From contig JAPFQT010000417.1 of assembly GCA_027627225.1 (NCBI GenBank), positions 62,001 through 126,000 on the forward strand: a DNA stretch of 64,000 nucleotides, written 5' to 3'. Positions within the stretch are counted from its first letter, which is position 1. Every line of letters begins with the position of its first letter. Below are positions 10,421 to 21,954 of this stretch, piece by piece. This stretch comes from Congeria kusceri (Eukaryota; Mollusca; Bivalvia; Myida; Dreissenidae). The position numbers and the translations under genes are program-made. A model generated the notes under the pieces. The model was not told the origin of the DNA, did no database searches, and was given only the letters and a program-made list of their open reading frames with translations.

Positions 10421-11908
10421 GGAAACCTAAACGATCCTGTCCATTTCGTGGTTTGTTTTCGGCCAAATTACCTGATCATATGAAAAGTCAGCATACATCT
10501 GAAAAGGAAGTAATTGCTGCAATGAAATTACCAAAGCCAGAACAACATCACGCATTTGCCAGTTTGAGAACGAAGGGTATATATCTAGCAAATATGAAAC
10601 AAATAAGAGATGGAAATACAAAGGATTTAATTCGAGAAAGAAAACAAGGGAATGATGAGATCGTTACATGTTCAGTGTGTAAAGCGTTTTTATCGAAGAC
10701 ATCCTTTTACAAACACAAGAAAAAATGTCATTCAGCTGTTTCAGAAGCGTCATCAAGCGCAATAAATGTTACTCTCATGCAATATGAAAACACTGGTGAA
10801 AAATACGTAGACTATCAGGCAAAAATTTTGAGTCGATTTCGTGACAATGGTGTCGGCAACATGTGTAGAAATAAAATACATTTGAAGGATTTTGGCTTCC
10901 ACAGATATATTGCAAAGGGCGGTAACCAGAGCAAAGAGGCTGAAAAGAAATAATCTCTTATGACAATGTTAAGACAGTTAGCAAAACTGTTTTTGGACTT
11001 CAAAGATATATACAGAAATAGAACGAAAAAATACTGCACATCCATCACAAAAATGTTTGTTAGAGACAATTTTGAATTTCTAAAAGAGGTTTTGCAGAGC
11101 CGTAAGGACTCCAAAAATGACTTGAAGTCATCTCTAGGGTATACAATGAAGAAGTTTGCTAAGTTTAAATATCTATCCGTGGGAGAAGACAGGACAGAAA
11201 CGAGGAAGCCAAAAGAGTTACCTGTTGAGGAAGACGTACAAACGTTAACCAATTATGTGCTACATCAATTAAGAGAACTAACAACAGATAGATACAATTT
11301 TATTTCAAACGACGAATTTACACTTCTCAGAAATTTAGTTTTCTGTCGAGTTACATTATTTAATGCTAGAATAGGTGGAGAACCCAGTAGATTGACTCTT
11401 GAACAATGGAAGGAAGCGGAGAATGATGAATGGCTGGGTAAGTGTACGGACTCGGATCTATCAGAACAGGAGCGTAAAATGCTCAAAACCATGAAAGTCG
11501 CGTAGCAGACAGGCAAAAGAGACGAAAGTCTGATCCCTGTTCTTTTTCCAGAAGATACAATCCCAGGCTTGCGAATGCTTGCAGATCCAGAAATAAGGAA
11601 AGATGGTGGCGTTAACAAATACAACAAATTTCTTTTCCCATGTACGAATTTGTCAGACAAACATGTGATCGGGTCCGACAGCATCAGGATTATATGTGCA
11701 AAGGCTTTGGTAGAAACGTTAACAGCAACGAAGTTTCGTCATCGAGTGTCGACCAAATATGCACAACTTGAAACGGACGAGCAGGAAAGGGGTGCCTTTT
11801 ACCGCCACATGGGACATAGTGATGCAATCAACAGAAATGTGTACCAGTGTCCTCCGGCCGTATTAGAAGTCACACAAGTTGGAAGATTCCTTCACAACAT
11901 TGACATAG
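10421..11908 (+). pseudogene. Zinc-finger plus tyrosine-recombinase-like domain, two in-frame stops
   Basis: This large exon lies between acceptor 'cttcttttaccag' and donor 'gtatgc'. One reading frame spans it, broken by TAA at 10951-10953 and TAG at 11503-11505 with no frameshift. The N-terminal part has a finger missing one Cys (CPFRG at 10438, His at 10477 and 10492) and a C2HC-like finger (Cys 10669 and 10678, His 10714, Cys 10726). The C-terminal part matches the tyrosine recombinase (phage integrase) fold. Box I is NARIGGEPSRLTLEQW with the candidate Arg at 11368. Next is LIPVLFPEDTIPGL, a motif of this animal family. Box II is TKFRHRVST with Arg at 11737, then MGHS with His at 11815 and VYQ with Tyr at 11842. 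The His-to-Tyr spacing of nine residues is canonical. Related multi-copy genes occur in fish, cnidarians and molluscs. The stops suggest a decayed copy, although catalytic-type residues survive. Confidence 0.8.
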
Positions 11909-12994
11909 GTATGCACATATTTATGAATAACTAAAAATATACTATTTTTGTAAAACATTGTGTGCACACGGTATTGACAAGCGACGGTCCAAATGCGATT
12001 GGCTATTTTCGGTGATTTTGATTAATGTAAACAGACGAAAAATGCCATAATCTGATGGCATGCATTGATTGAGTAGTAGTTATAACAGTGTATATAAATG
12101 TCCAATCAATTCTGATATTCTACTGCATAATTATATTGATTTAAAAACTAGTTATTGCATAGTGGTAACAACAACCTGTTAATATGTTTTAAGAATGCGA
12201 GTGTATGAGATCCCAGATTACCAAATGATTATCCGGAACTTGATGGGTTTTGGTCCTTCTATGTGCTGTGTACCTTTCACTTTTAGTAGGAGAAATAATT
12301 TTTGTTTATAAAGGTCATTCTAAAATAAGAACAAACGCGCGCGTCCGTTTAAGTTTGATCCGCATGCTTTACTTGGATAATACATTCATTGTATATGGCA
12401 GTACATGTTGTTATGACGGGCAAAAAGAAATACAAAAATAAAATGTACATGGAAGTAGATACAGGTCCGAGTTATCGTCTTTTCAGTGAAGATATGTCGT
12501 AAAATTTTCATAAACAAATACAAAATCAAAATCCCCTAAAATCAACCGATGTCAAAATGGTCAACTGTGCAAAATAAATGCTCAAACAGTTACATGATCG
12601 CAAAATGTCACAGGTTCTGATACGAGGTGACGTCACGGAGATTACTAGATTAGTGTTTACTAAAGTTAAGCAAAGTTAGCAAGTTTTAGAAAACTTGAAC
12701 CACCGGCCTTGGTGAGTGGTTCATACGTTTTCATGCCGAACAAATAAACTTATCTTTATTCAACACTTACGTAATATTTTATTTGTCCCAGTTTTTATTT
12801 TTATTTTGCAAATATACGAAATAATACATACTAAATAAAAAGAAAAACATAAAGTGACGTCATAAAATAGCGTAACTAGATTGCGCGTGTTGTAATAAAG
12901 CAAAGTTCATTCACCAGGGATTCATTTCGTTATATTACGTTTAAATTTTATATCATTACTAAATGGAAAACTGTTAATCTGATTATGCTGACAG
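11909..12994 (+). other. Intron, nothing recognised
   Basis: The stretch runs from donor 'gtatgc' to acceptor 'gattatgctgacag'. No repeat family or domain was recognised. Confidence 0.55.
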
Positions 12995-13054
12995 AAACAC
13001 AAGAACAATCAAACCAAATAATGGAACAGATCACAAACACAATGACAAGAAACG
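12995..13054 (+). CDS. 60-bp exon of the recombinase gene
   Basis: The exon is bounded by acceptor '...gctgacag' and a strong 'aacg|gtaagc' donor. The Gly/Glu-completing base left by exon 10421-11908 puts it in the open frame ETQEQSNQIMEQITNTMTRN, leaving one base again. Phase fits both neighbours. The content is a polar, Gln-rich helix-like segment after the recombinase domain. Confidence 0.6.
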
Positions 13055-13550
13055 GTAAGCTATTCTTTTGTGTTTGCCCATAGTAATTTTCTGTAGTTAA
13101 ACCTCACATAATGAAAACAGTGTTCCGTCATACTAGTATAATGACTCTTAGCCCGGACATCTCGTTCATAGACCTTGTTCATAGAACTTGTGCTTAACCT
13201 ACAGAGCTTTCCGGCTCTCATAAACCCCTTAAGCGTTCTAATGCCATATCGCCGCCACTGTGGTTTTGGTTATCTTGGTTAACAGCTCCGGTAAGGTAGT
13301 CATTGTTGCATATCAGTCTTTTTTTTTTCTTATGCTATGCATAATGATGTGTACTGACTTGTTATTAAAACTATTTTGCCAACAAAACATGTGCTTTGTT
13401 TGGTAAATTACGACTGGGCTACTTTGGCGGTTTGTAATGGAAGTGTCCGTTATACAGAAAACTTTTTTTTTCAGGATGATGTGTCTATGTTTACAAACAT
13501 TATTTACAGAATTAATTTGGACGTATTCACAAGTATCTTCTCCTGTACAG

Positions 13551-13639
13551 AATCAACCATGCGGGAATCGTTTGCTTCAAAAATGCACGATTCGGATTCT
13601 ACAGAAATAAGCAGTGGCGGAGAAATTTACATCTCAATG
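13551..13639 (+). CDS. 89-bp exon of the recombinase gene
   Basis: The exon is bounded by acceptor 'tatcttctcctgtacag' and donor 'gtaggt'. It enters needing one base and reads ESTMRESFASKMHDSDSTE and onward to ISM, ending in phase 0. An alternative acceptor at 13474 ('tttttttttcag') keeps the same frame open if entered in phase 0, but conflicts with the phase of the previous exon. The content is acidic and Ser-rich with no known domain. Confidence 0.6.
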
Positions 13640-13813
13640 GTAGGTTAGCATAATTATAGTAATATTTCTCAGAGTGTTCCTTACTTTATTAAACAAAATA
13701 TTAAACAATATTTAAAGGATTCGAAAATAACTAAAGACGAATCATCTGTCGGCTAAATTAATTATACTCCTATATTGATAAATTGCTGAGTTATAAAATT
13801 TGCTTTTGTTTAG

Positions 13814-13856
13814 GATGGTGAAGAAATCTCAATTGACAAAGGTTCACATATTGAAG
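13814..13856 (+). CDS. 43-bp exon of the recombinase gene
   Basis: The exon is bounded by acceptor 'tttgtttag' and donor 'gtaaga'. In phase 0 it reads DGEEISIDKGSHIE, leaving one base that completes a Val codon with the next exon. The acidic content continues that of the previous exon. Confidence 0.6.
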
Positions 13857-13898
13857 GTAAGACCCATAATTTTAATTATTGGCTTTACCAGTGTTTTT

Positions 13899-14711
13899 TA
13901 GCTCACCTGAGCACAAAGTGCTCATGGTGAGCTTTTGTGATTGCCCGTTGTCCGTCGTGCGTGCGTGCGTGCGTGTGTGCGTGCGTGCGTGCGTCGTCAA
14001 CTTTTCATTCAAACAACATCTCCTCCTAAACCGCTTGGCAGATTTTCACCAAACTTCACAGGAATGATCCTTGTGGAGACTTCTTTCAAGGTTGTTCAAA
14101 TATTTTCGGTCCGCTAAATATGTAGGTCACCAGAGCTAAAAAATGGATTTAAAAAATGAAAACTTTAAAAACCTTCTTCTATGAAACCGCAGGCTCAGAG
14201 CTTTCATATTTGATATGTGACATCCTCTAGAGGTTCCCTACAAAGATTATTCAAATTATGCCTCAGGGGCAAAACGATCCACGTCCAGGGCGTCACATGG
14301 TTTATATAGAATATGTATCAAAATGACTTTAAATATCTTCTCCTCTGAAACCACAAGGCCCAGAGGTTTCATATTTGGTATGTAACATCCTATAGTGGTC
14401 CTCTACAAAGATCATTCAAATTATGCCCCGGGCGTCAAAACTGGCCACGCCCCGGGGTTCTCATGGTTCATGTAAGATATATAGCAAAATGACTTTAAAA
14501 ATAGTCTCCTCTGAACCCGCAAGGCCCAGAGGTTTCATATTTGGTATGTAACATCCTTTAGTGGTCCTTTACAAAGTTTGTACAAATTATGCCCCATGGG
14601 TCAAAACTGACCACACCCCAGGGGTCACATGGTTTATTTAGACATAAATAGCATAATGACTTTAAAAATCTCCTCTGAAACCGCATGGCCTAGAGGTTTC
14701 ATATTTGATTC
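13899..14711. repeat. Interspersed element with ~165-bp core repeats and a GTGC tract
   Basis: The head 'agctcacctgagcacaaag' is followed by a GTGC/GTGT tract (about 13957-13994) and then 3-4 core repeats. The landmark 'tttcatatttg' recurs at 14202, 14367, 14533 and 14697, a period of 164-166 bp. The head and architecture are typical of bivalve interspersed repeats. It lies inside an intron of the recombinase gene. Confidence 0.85.
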
Positions 14712-15076
14712 ATCGTACAGTTGCAGAATGTTTATAAAATGTTAAATTGCGATATTTTGGAGGTTAGTACATAAGAAAAACGCTAAAATATAGCTTGAAT
14801 ATATGTCATATTAAATGTATTTGTTATATTCAGATAATTAATGTGACTGCACGAGAATGGCCATACGACTAAGGACATGGGATTTGCTTTCAAGAACCAT
14901 TAACTTCTTGGCTATTTTATGAAATGTACATGATACTTTCAGAGTTAACGAATCACTCCTTCATTCCGTTGTTGTTTAGATACCCAGGGACACATTGCAA
15001 TGTGTAAAGTCTAAACTTAATAAAGTTTACATGTATAAGAATAACTAATATTTATTTTGTTTCAACATATTGGCAG
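14712..15076 (+). other. Intron remainder, nothing recognised
   Basis: AT-rich DNA runs up to the acceptor 'catattggcag' at 15076. Confidence 0.5.
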
Positions 15077-15099
15077 TAACTTTGGCAAAAGGATTAAGG
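15077..15099 (+). CDS. 23-bp micro-exon of the recombinase gene
   Basis: The exon lies between '...tattggcag' and a strong 'gtaagt' donor. The base carried from exon 13814-13856 gives VTLAKGLR with no stop, ending in phase 0. The small size lowers confidence, but phase agrees on both sides. Confidence 0.5.
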
Positions 15100-16219
15100 G
15101 TAAGTAATGTATGCTGATAAAAAACATGTCTCAATAAAAAATGGGGTATTTAATGAGAATATAGCAGAACTCTGCTATTTAATCAAACTGAAAATTCTAG
15201 TAAGTGTCTAATTCATAAATAAAATTGTTGCTATTCCGTTTATGAATTGAATGGTCTGATGAAAGGATGGCATGTCTGTATTTGGGTTTGAATTTCCGTC
15301 CACTCCTCTCTTGCCTCTCTATTTATATGACCAATTCATATGGAGAAACACGTATATTATGACAATATGTCATTCTGAGTTGGTAATGAACTCGCCAGAT
15401 ATGAGATTCTTGAAATGGACGGTAGCATTTCGTGAATTGAAGTCTAACTAATATTGTTTTAGTATTCTCGATATGAACCTGTTATTTGTGTGTATATGTA
15501 TTATGACTAGCATAATGATTTAAAAAGAAGCCTGATATAATTTTGTTGGTCTGTTATAGCGGTGCGATATAACGGGAAACAATATCATATCTTTTCGGGA
15601 AAATGCATCATAAGAAGGTGTATGACACTCACATACAAGTCTAATATATTAGATGTGTTAGTTAGAAAGATTAAGGTATTTTGCATATAAATTATTTTGA
15701 GAATTGTCTAGCTGGAAATGGAAAACAGAAGGCTGTTTTATTTTACTGTTCAGTGCTTATATTCTTCAATGCTGGTACATACACAAATATTAAAACCTGC
15801 TCTTGCCAGAAACCAATGGGTATTTCTTAATACTTTTAAGGAAATACGCTTCTGTTCTGTGTCAAAATCCTCAAGCTAGTTTGATTTTTCGAAGAAACAT
15901 TGCTTCCTCAGTGAGGGTTTAGAATCCATATATGGCTATGTTGAAATCATGGAAACGTTTCGTGTCTAAAACCACTGCATATTAAAGTAATATTGTTTCT
16001 TGTATAACCCTCTAAAAGTACTTTGAGACATTTATGTTTGCGAAAATGTGACGTTTAGTTTTGTTGTACAGCTCTACAGAAAATCTAATATGGTTTTGTT
16101 GTCTATCGAAGCTTTGAAAATCATGCCAGAACACAAGTGACACGTTTGCTACAGATAACCATTGGTTAAACTCAGTTAAGCGATCTAATGCCATCGTTGC
16201 CCTCTTCTTTTATTAATAG
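15100..16219 (+). other. Intron, nothing recognised
   Basis: No repeat or coding frame of note was seen. The acceptor 'cttcttttattaatag' ends at 16219. Confidence 0.5.
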
Positions 16220-16259
16220 TTTGACGGTAAACTGTATGGAAAGAAGAAGATACCCAACG
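16220..16259 (+). CDS. 40-bp exon of the recombinase gene with a GC-type donor
   Basis: In phase 0 after the micro-exon it reads FDGKLYGKKKIPN plus one base. If splicing occurs at 'acg|gctgaa' (GC at 16260-16261), that base completes Gly with exon 16602 to give KKKIPN-GYSGIREFI, which resembles the basic-Ile-Pro-Gly segment near the C-terminus of relatives. Without splicing the frame stops at TGA 16262-16264 after IPNG. The donor is non-canonical and weak, so a mutated GT donor or a true stop are both possible. Confidence 0.45.
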
Positions 16260-16601
16260 GCTGAACATATACTTTTCCAGTACAGTACACGACATTTCTA
16301 AATGGGACACTAAAGGAAATTTACCAGGTGGGTGAAATTATAAAATATGTTGATCTCCAGTTGTAAGGATCACAATTAACAAAAGTCGCAATGCAGGTTC
16401 TAGTTATGAAAGTAAATTCAACTTGTATTCGGCAATTTTTAGAACAAAATATATAATGTGATCTTATGACCACAGATCAAATACTTTCATTTTGTATAGC
16501 ATTGTTGTGGTCACGATACCAAACTTGGTACTAATAAGTGTAATTAACAACCACCATTTCATCTTCAGCTTTGTAATTACACTCACAATTTTACATTTTA
16601 G
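16260..16601 (+). other. Intron, nothing recognised
   Basis: The stretch contains a competing exon-like piece, 16281-16327, between 'cttttccag' and 'gtgggt'. Its phase does not agree with the micro-exon. The true acceptor 'acattttag' ends at 16601. Confidence 0.45.
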
Positions 16602-16756
16602 GATACTCCGGAATTCGGGAATTCATTCGTCTTCATCCTGATATTCACGCTGATCTGCCTCTCGCTGAACGATTAAAAGTAATACACGCTAAACTATATA
16701 ATGAACGTAACAAGTACAGAAGAATAGCTCTTTTGCATTCAACACAAATGAAATGA
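16602..16756 (+). CDS. Terminal exon of the recombinase gene
   Basis: After acceptor 'acaattttacattttag' the frame entering with one base reads GYSGIREFIRLHPDI, then LPLAERLKVIHAKLYNE, and ends at TGA 16754-16756. This resembles the C-terminal tail of the animal zinc-finger/recombinase family, where a 'P-G-x-x-x-I' segment, a Pro-rich turn and a basic helix ending in NER follow the catalytic domain. In relatives this tail resembles a Myb/SANT-like DNA-binding helix bundle (inference from memory). Fifty-one codons without a stop in AT-rich DNA with a good acceptor support a real exon. Confidence 0.6.
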
Positions 16757-17253
16757 AACAAATGTGGTGCAACACATATTTATAACGTATGGCAACAACT
16801 TTTAAAAATTAGAAAGTTATGTTACAAGAAAGACCTCTGTGATTTAAATGAGGACAGAGGACCATAGTCTGTGGACAAGAAGATCAATATGAACTCTTGT
16901 TGGAATATATAATGGTACCTTATAAGTTAGTTGCATTCTTAAACTGTTGGGTCCAGTTTCTCGAAGGCTTTACTCTTTTAAAGTATATCATCAATCAAAA
17001 TTCCTATTTAACAACCAAAAATAGAATTTATTTAGATTATCGGACATGCAAATTATTGCAATATGAAAATACTGAGCTAAAGCAAAACCAGCTTCAACAT
17101 ACTTAATATTTTTTTATAAATCGGACCCTCGGTTGAACTCTATGTTATTAGTGTAAACTGTATTGGCCAATTAAAGTACATATATACTAAAGTGCATACA
17201 TATCTTGCAGACACATAACAAACACTTCCTGGTTAGCATTTTAAGCTCGACTA
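16757..17253. other. Downstream flank of the recombinase gene
   Basis: This probably holds the 3' untranslated region. An ATTAAA variant polyadenylation signal lies near 17171. Nothing else was recognised. Confidence 0.4.
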
Positions 17254-18565
17254 TTCGAAGAAAAGGTGAGCTTTCCTACTACCCCCGGCGTCGGCGTCTG
17301 AATTTGGTTAAAGTGTGTATTCAAAAGTCTTTATCTTCAAAACTACATAAGTTATTCACTTGAAACTTGTAACTTTCATCAATTCCAGTATCATGGGCAA
17401 CATTCCCATAACTCTATTTTGTATTGTTACAGAGTTATGCCCCCTTTTTACATAGATTTTCAAGTTAAAGTTTATATTCAAAAGTTGTGTAACTGCAGTT
17501 CGACATAAGTTATTCTCTTGAAACTTGGAATATACCTTTGTCATGAATTCCAGTATCAGGAGCAACATCTCCCATAAAAGTGCTTTGTCTTTTGACAAAG
17601 TAATGCCGTTTTGTCATATAGATTGTCTGGTTCAAGTTTAAATTCAAAAGTTGTCTAACTTCAAAACCACACAAGTTGTTCACTTGAAACTTGGAATATA
17701 CCTTTGTCATCAACTCCAGTATCAGAAGTAATATTCTCCATAACTCGGTTTTGTCTTTTGATAGAGTTACGTCTCTTTTTCACATTGATATTCTGGTTGA
17801 AGTTCATATTTAAAAGTTTTGTAACTTTACAACTACATAAGTTATTGTTTTGAAACTTGGAATATACTTTTGACCTCAACTCCAGTATCAGGAGCAACAT
17901 TTCCCATAACCATGTTTTTTATTCTGACAGAGTCATGCCCATTTTTCATATAGATTTTCTGGTTAAAGTTTATTTTCAAAAGTTTTGTAACTGCAGAACT
18001 ACATAAGTTATTCGCTTGAATCTTGGAATATACTTCTTTCATCAATTCCAGTGTCCGGGGCAACATAGATTTACTGGTTAAAGTTTATATTCAAAAGTTG
18101 TGTAACTACATATGTTATTCACTTAAAACTTGGAATATATCTGTGTCATCAACTCCAGTATCAGGGGCAACATTCCCTATAGCTCTTTGTATTTTGACAG
18201 AGTTATACCCCTTTATCACATATATTTCTTGTTAAAATTTATATTAAACGGTTTTGTAATTTTAGAACTACATAAGTTATTCACTTGCAACATGGACTAT
18301 ATCTGTGTCATCAACACCTTATCAGGTGCAACATTCCCTATAACTCTGTTTTGCATTTTGATAGAGGTATGCCCACTTGTTCCAAAGTCTTCAAATTAAT
18401 AAACTACACAAGATGTTTACTTGAAACTTGGTAAATTTTGATGACATAATTGCCATAACTCAAGTTTTGTATGTCCACAAGTGTATGCCCCTTCCACTTT
18501 CAAACATATGTACCAACTGAAATACTTCAAAGAGTGGAGCGTGCTGTCCTCTGACAGCTCTTGTT
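17254..18565. repeat. Interspersed element with about seven ~166-bp core repeats
   Basis: It starts near 'gctcgactattcgaagaaaa' and 'ggcgtcggcgtctg' and ends near 'gctgtcctctgacagctctt'. The landmark 'gaaacttggaata' (with variants) recurs at 17362, 17520, 17686, 17852, 18018, 18125, 18287 and 18423, mostly 158-166 bp apart. One unit is shortened to 107 bp and the last to 136 bp. The many reading frames of 60-90 codons here are by-products of the repeat. Confidence 0.9.
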
Positions 18566-19550
18566 GACACGTGTTATTACTGACTTGTAAGCTTACTCAG
18601 CAAGTTTTACACTCCAGAACACCATCTAAAATAAACTAAGTATTTCATAGTATAATATCTAGGTTATTTTTTACGCTCATTAAAGCTTTATTTTCTATGA
18701 ATGCATTCAATTGAAATACATGTATACTGGAAAATATATAAAAACTCTGCTTTAAAAGAGTTTAGTATTTTAATTGTATGTATTACATGAACTAAATTGT
18801 CTATATTTGATTATCATGTTGTAACCATGTTTTTGAATTGTTTTTTAAGTGTTATATATACATGTATATAGCTACTGAAATAGACAAACTACAGAGTACA
18901 TTTTGCGATGAACGTCGTATAACATATAATTAAACTGTAAATTGTGAACTAAAAATATTTACTTTATCAGTCGTATTTGCAAAAAAGAGCACGAACAACT
19001 GACTTAAAATTATGAACAATGCTATTTAACTACTTATAGTATTTATAATGAAAATATTCAGAATACAAAGTTGTAAAGTTATTATAATGAATAACGAATA
19101 CTGTTAAATGTGCAATATAGAAAATGGCGATACCAATTTTAGTCTACATTCGCATAATTTAAAACTAGAAAGATGTATATTTAATAGTACTGATAATATT
19201 ATATGAAAATTATGTAACATGAGCACTGTTGAACCACAATATCACTTCATTTGTTTGTGTCAATCATCCAGAGAGTTTGAGGGAAACATTGTATTTCAAT
19301 TAATTGTTTAAACCTTATGAACTTAAAAATAGTATGTTGTCAAAAAAGTTCAGCAATCAACAATGTATCTATATTGATGTTATGGACCACGTGCAGAAAA
19401 GTAGCTCTTACTGCTTCATAATACTATAATGGATGGTTGTACTTTTATAATATTGATATACCTAGCATGCAATTTGTATATATGATGAATACCTGTGTGT
19501 TTTTTGTGAAATACGTATACATATATGGGCTTACTCTCCCATTCGCCAAA
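18566..19550. other. AT-rich DNA, nothing recognised
   Basis: Very AT-rich sequence with no usable reading frame. Confidence 0.5.
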
Positions 19551-19632
19551 TTAACCGATGGTCTTGCATATATACTGTTAATGGCCAAATGTTGTTTGGC
19601 TCAATGCCAATGAACTTTGAATTTATATGTAT
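19551..19632 (+). mobile_element. LINE 3' end remnant
   Basis: 'taatggccaaatgttgtttg' followed by 'gctcaatgccaatgaacttt' matches the 3' terminal block of molluscan non-LTR elements (ggccaaaggc...ccgat...gccaataaac). A second copy of the block is at 25010. No coding part is attached. Confidence 0.45.
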
Positions 19633-20451
19633 ACCAATTAATATTCGCATGTTAATGTATATTCAAATATATTTTTTGCGGTTTCCATAGTATGTTCAGT
19701 CATATTTTTGTATGACTAATGACATATTCCAGTCATCGATATTTGTGTATGACTAATGTTTATGTTGCAATCAACAATATGATTACTGTTTGATAAATAC
19801 TATCCTCTTATTCGGTTGATTTAACGGCAAGTTAAATACTCCACAATAATGACATCTTCAGTATAAATACATTCTAAGGTAAATTCGCTTAATCATTTGC
19901 TATTGGAAGATATTTATATTTTTGAAGAGTGTTATTTTTGTTTATTTTTTTTAATTTTTTATTAATTTATTTGTTTCTATAATACATATTTCCATAGTAA
20001 TATTTATGTAATGCATATAATGCCAAATATACATACGAAATTAATATACAACAAAATGTGAACAAAATACAAGTAGCAAAATATCAAATACACACAAGTA
20101 CATGCATTACTGTATGAATTTTAATAAAGTGTGCATAAAGATGTCATGAAAATTATATAATAAGAAAAAATATATATCTTTTAAATATAATTAAAATGTT
20201 TGGTTTTACTAATTTTGAATGTAATATTGATATTGTAACTGACAACTAGAAAAAGTTGGATTGTTGTTTATGAGAATTTTTTTTTTTAACATATCAGCAT
20301 ATATGAAAATAGTAGTTTCTATCCGAAGCGGTCCCAATTTCTACAGTGATTTCGTACTTTTTCTTCATATGGGCTACCTTAGTTTTAATTTTGTTTCTGT
20401 TGTTTAGATACTGAACGCAGCTTCGAACGGTGGGTTTGCTCTTTGAGTATT
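19633..20451. other. AT-rich DNA, nothing recognised
   Basis: Homopolymeric A and T runs are frequent. No domain was seen. Confidence 0.5.
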
Positions 20452-21480
20452 TCATTTTGCATATAAACGATTTATGGTGAAATTGAAAACATCAACAAAA
20501 GGTTTCTCTACAGTGCAAACAAAAATGCCGTTTGTTTGTATATATATTGAACTAGTTTTATTTTCAATAAATGCTTCTAATATTATAATATTCAATGTTG
20601 CTTGACCACATGAACATTCCCAAAACAAATGGTCAACAGTTTCAATACGAGAGTGACAGAAGTCACCAATAGTGTTATTATGTAAATTACACTTAATTAA
20701 ATATGTATTTGTTGGAATAAATCTGAATTGAAAACTACGCAACGATGTGTAAATGATTTATTTTCAATGTTGTTGTAATTCTCGTTTTGCAGCTGAATAT
20801 AATATAGTAATGCATTTGTTTTTTTTTAATGTTTTTGTAAGTGTATTTGAAAGTGTTTCTACCGGAAAATGTATCTTTAATTTTTCTATGTTTTCTTCAA
20901 GTATATATTGATGTAGAATAGAGGTAATTAAGGTGTTAAATTTCATTATATCTCTGTTATTGATGTCATATCGGTATTGAAGCCTGTTAAATAGTACATT
21001 TTCTTATTTCTAAGATCATAAACATGGTATACAAATTTAATTCCGTTTAATGACCGTACAACCTTTTGAAAAATAAAGTTTAACATTTCGCAGTTATCGA
21101 TTTCTTTATCAAAATTATATCTTTTTTATAACTGTGGTTATTTTGTTTTAATATTATACTCTTGATTTTAACAATACCATCGCAAAGGAATACATATCCT
21201 CTGTATATTTATTTCGTTTATTAAATCTTTCATTGAGTTCACTGGGAAGAATGAGATTGTTTTCATAACTTTGCATTTTAAACTTCTATAATAATTTCCA
21301 TTTTCCTTTGACTATATTTTTAAGGTTTAAACCTCCATTTGCGTTGTCTACATACAGTACTTTTATTTTTATTTGGTAAGGTTTAAAATCACAGATGGCG
21401 TTGACAATGATTTTGTTATATCATTTAATATTGTTATAAATGGGTTTAGAAGCACTGAAAATGGATAAATAAAGTTTGGT
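20452..21480 (-). mobile_element. Non-LTR retrotransposon (LINE) 3' coding fragment, decayed
   Basis: The minus strand holds the end of a LINE reverse-transcriptase protein in pieces. At 20452-20742 the frame reads SFQFRFIPTNTYL, then FCHSRIETVDHLFWEC, the Cys/His motif that follows reverse transcriptase in molluscan LINEs. Its first Cys is replaced. An upstream piece lies at 20764-20946 in another frame. Further upstream, near 21300-21350, is NANGGLNLKNIVKGKWK, the 'GGL...' motif of the thumb region. Frameshifts between pieces show it is dead. The 5' part is absent. Confidence 0.75.
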
Positions 21481-21508
21481 ACTGCAAATGATTTTATCAC
21501 AGTAGTTG

Positions 21509-21524
21509 CCCCCCCCCCCCCCCC
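21509..21524. repeat. Run of 16 C
   Basis: This homopolymer tract is unusual in AT-rich surroundings. Its length may be misread in any assembly. Confidence 0.9.
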
Positions 21525-21954
21525 ATTAAAGGGGCGTATCGACGGCTAATACGGTATAATATTTTTAAAAATAAATTATATTTAAGAAGTATTTACTAAA
21601 AGAATGCTTAACACATAGGTCTCGTTTTTAAAACAAACAGTAAAATAATTTATTTTATAATTGTAGTAAAAACGTAGAAATTCCACGAAAACCAATTTTC
21701 GAACCAAATGCCTAAAAGTCGGAAAAATAATAAAATAAAATTTTGGGTGCAAGGTGAAGGTCGTACAGCTATGGTTAGGAATTGCTCTTGAGTTTAACTT
21801 CAGTTAAGAAATTGCTTTTTTAATTTATTAATTAGGACATTTAACTTGACCTTAAGTATGTTAATGTAATTGCAAAAGTTGTATCGGTATAGCAAAAGCT
21901 CAATCAACTATTGGGTTATTTAGCAGAAAGCATTTTATCTATTTTAACTTAAGT
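21525..21954. other. Nothing recognised
   Basis: AT-rich spacer between a LINE remnant and a tandem array. Confidence 0.5.

Noticed and set aside
13376..13550. Longer version of the 13551 exon starting upstream
   Set aside because: Entry at acceptor 13474 is phase-incompatible with the previous exon, whereas acceptor 13550 fits.
16281..16327. Alternative exon reading KWDTKGNLPG before the terminal exon
   Set aside because: Good splice sites, but the phase does not match the upstream micro-exon and the frame upstream is closed.
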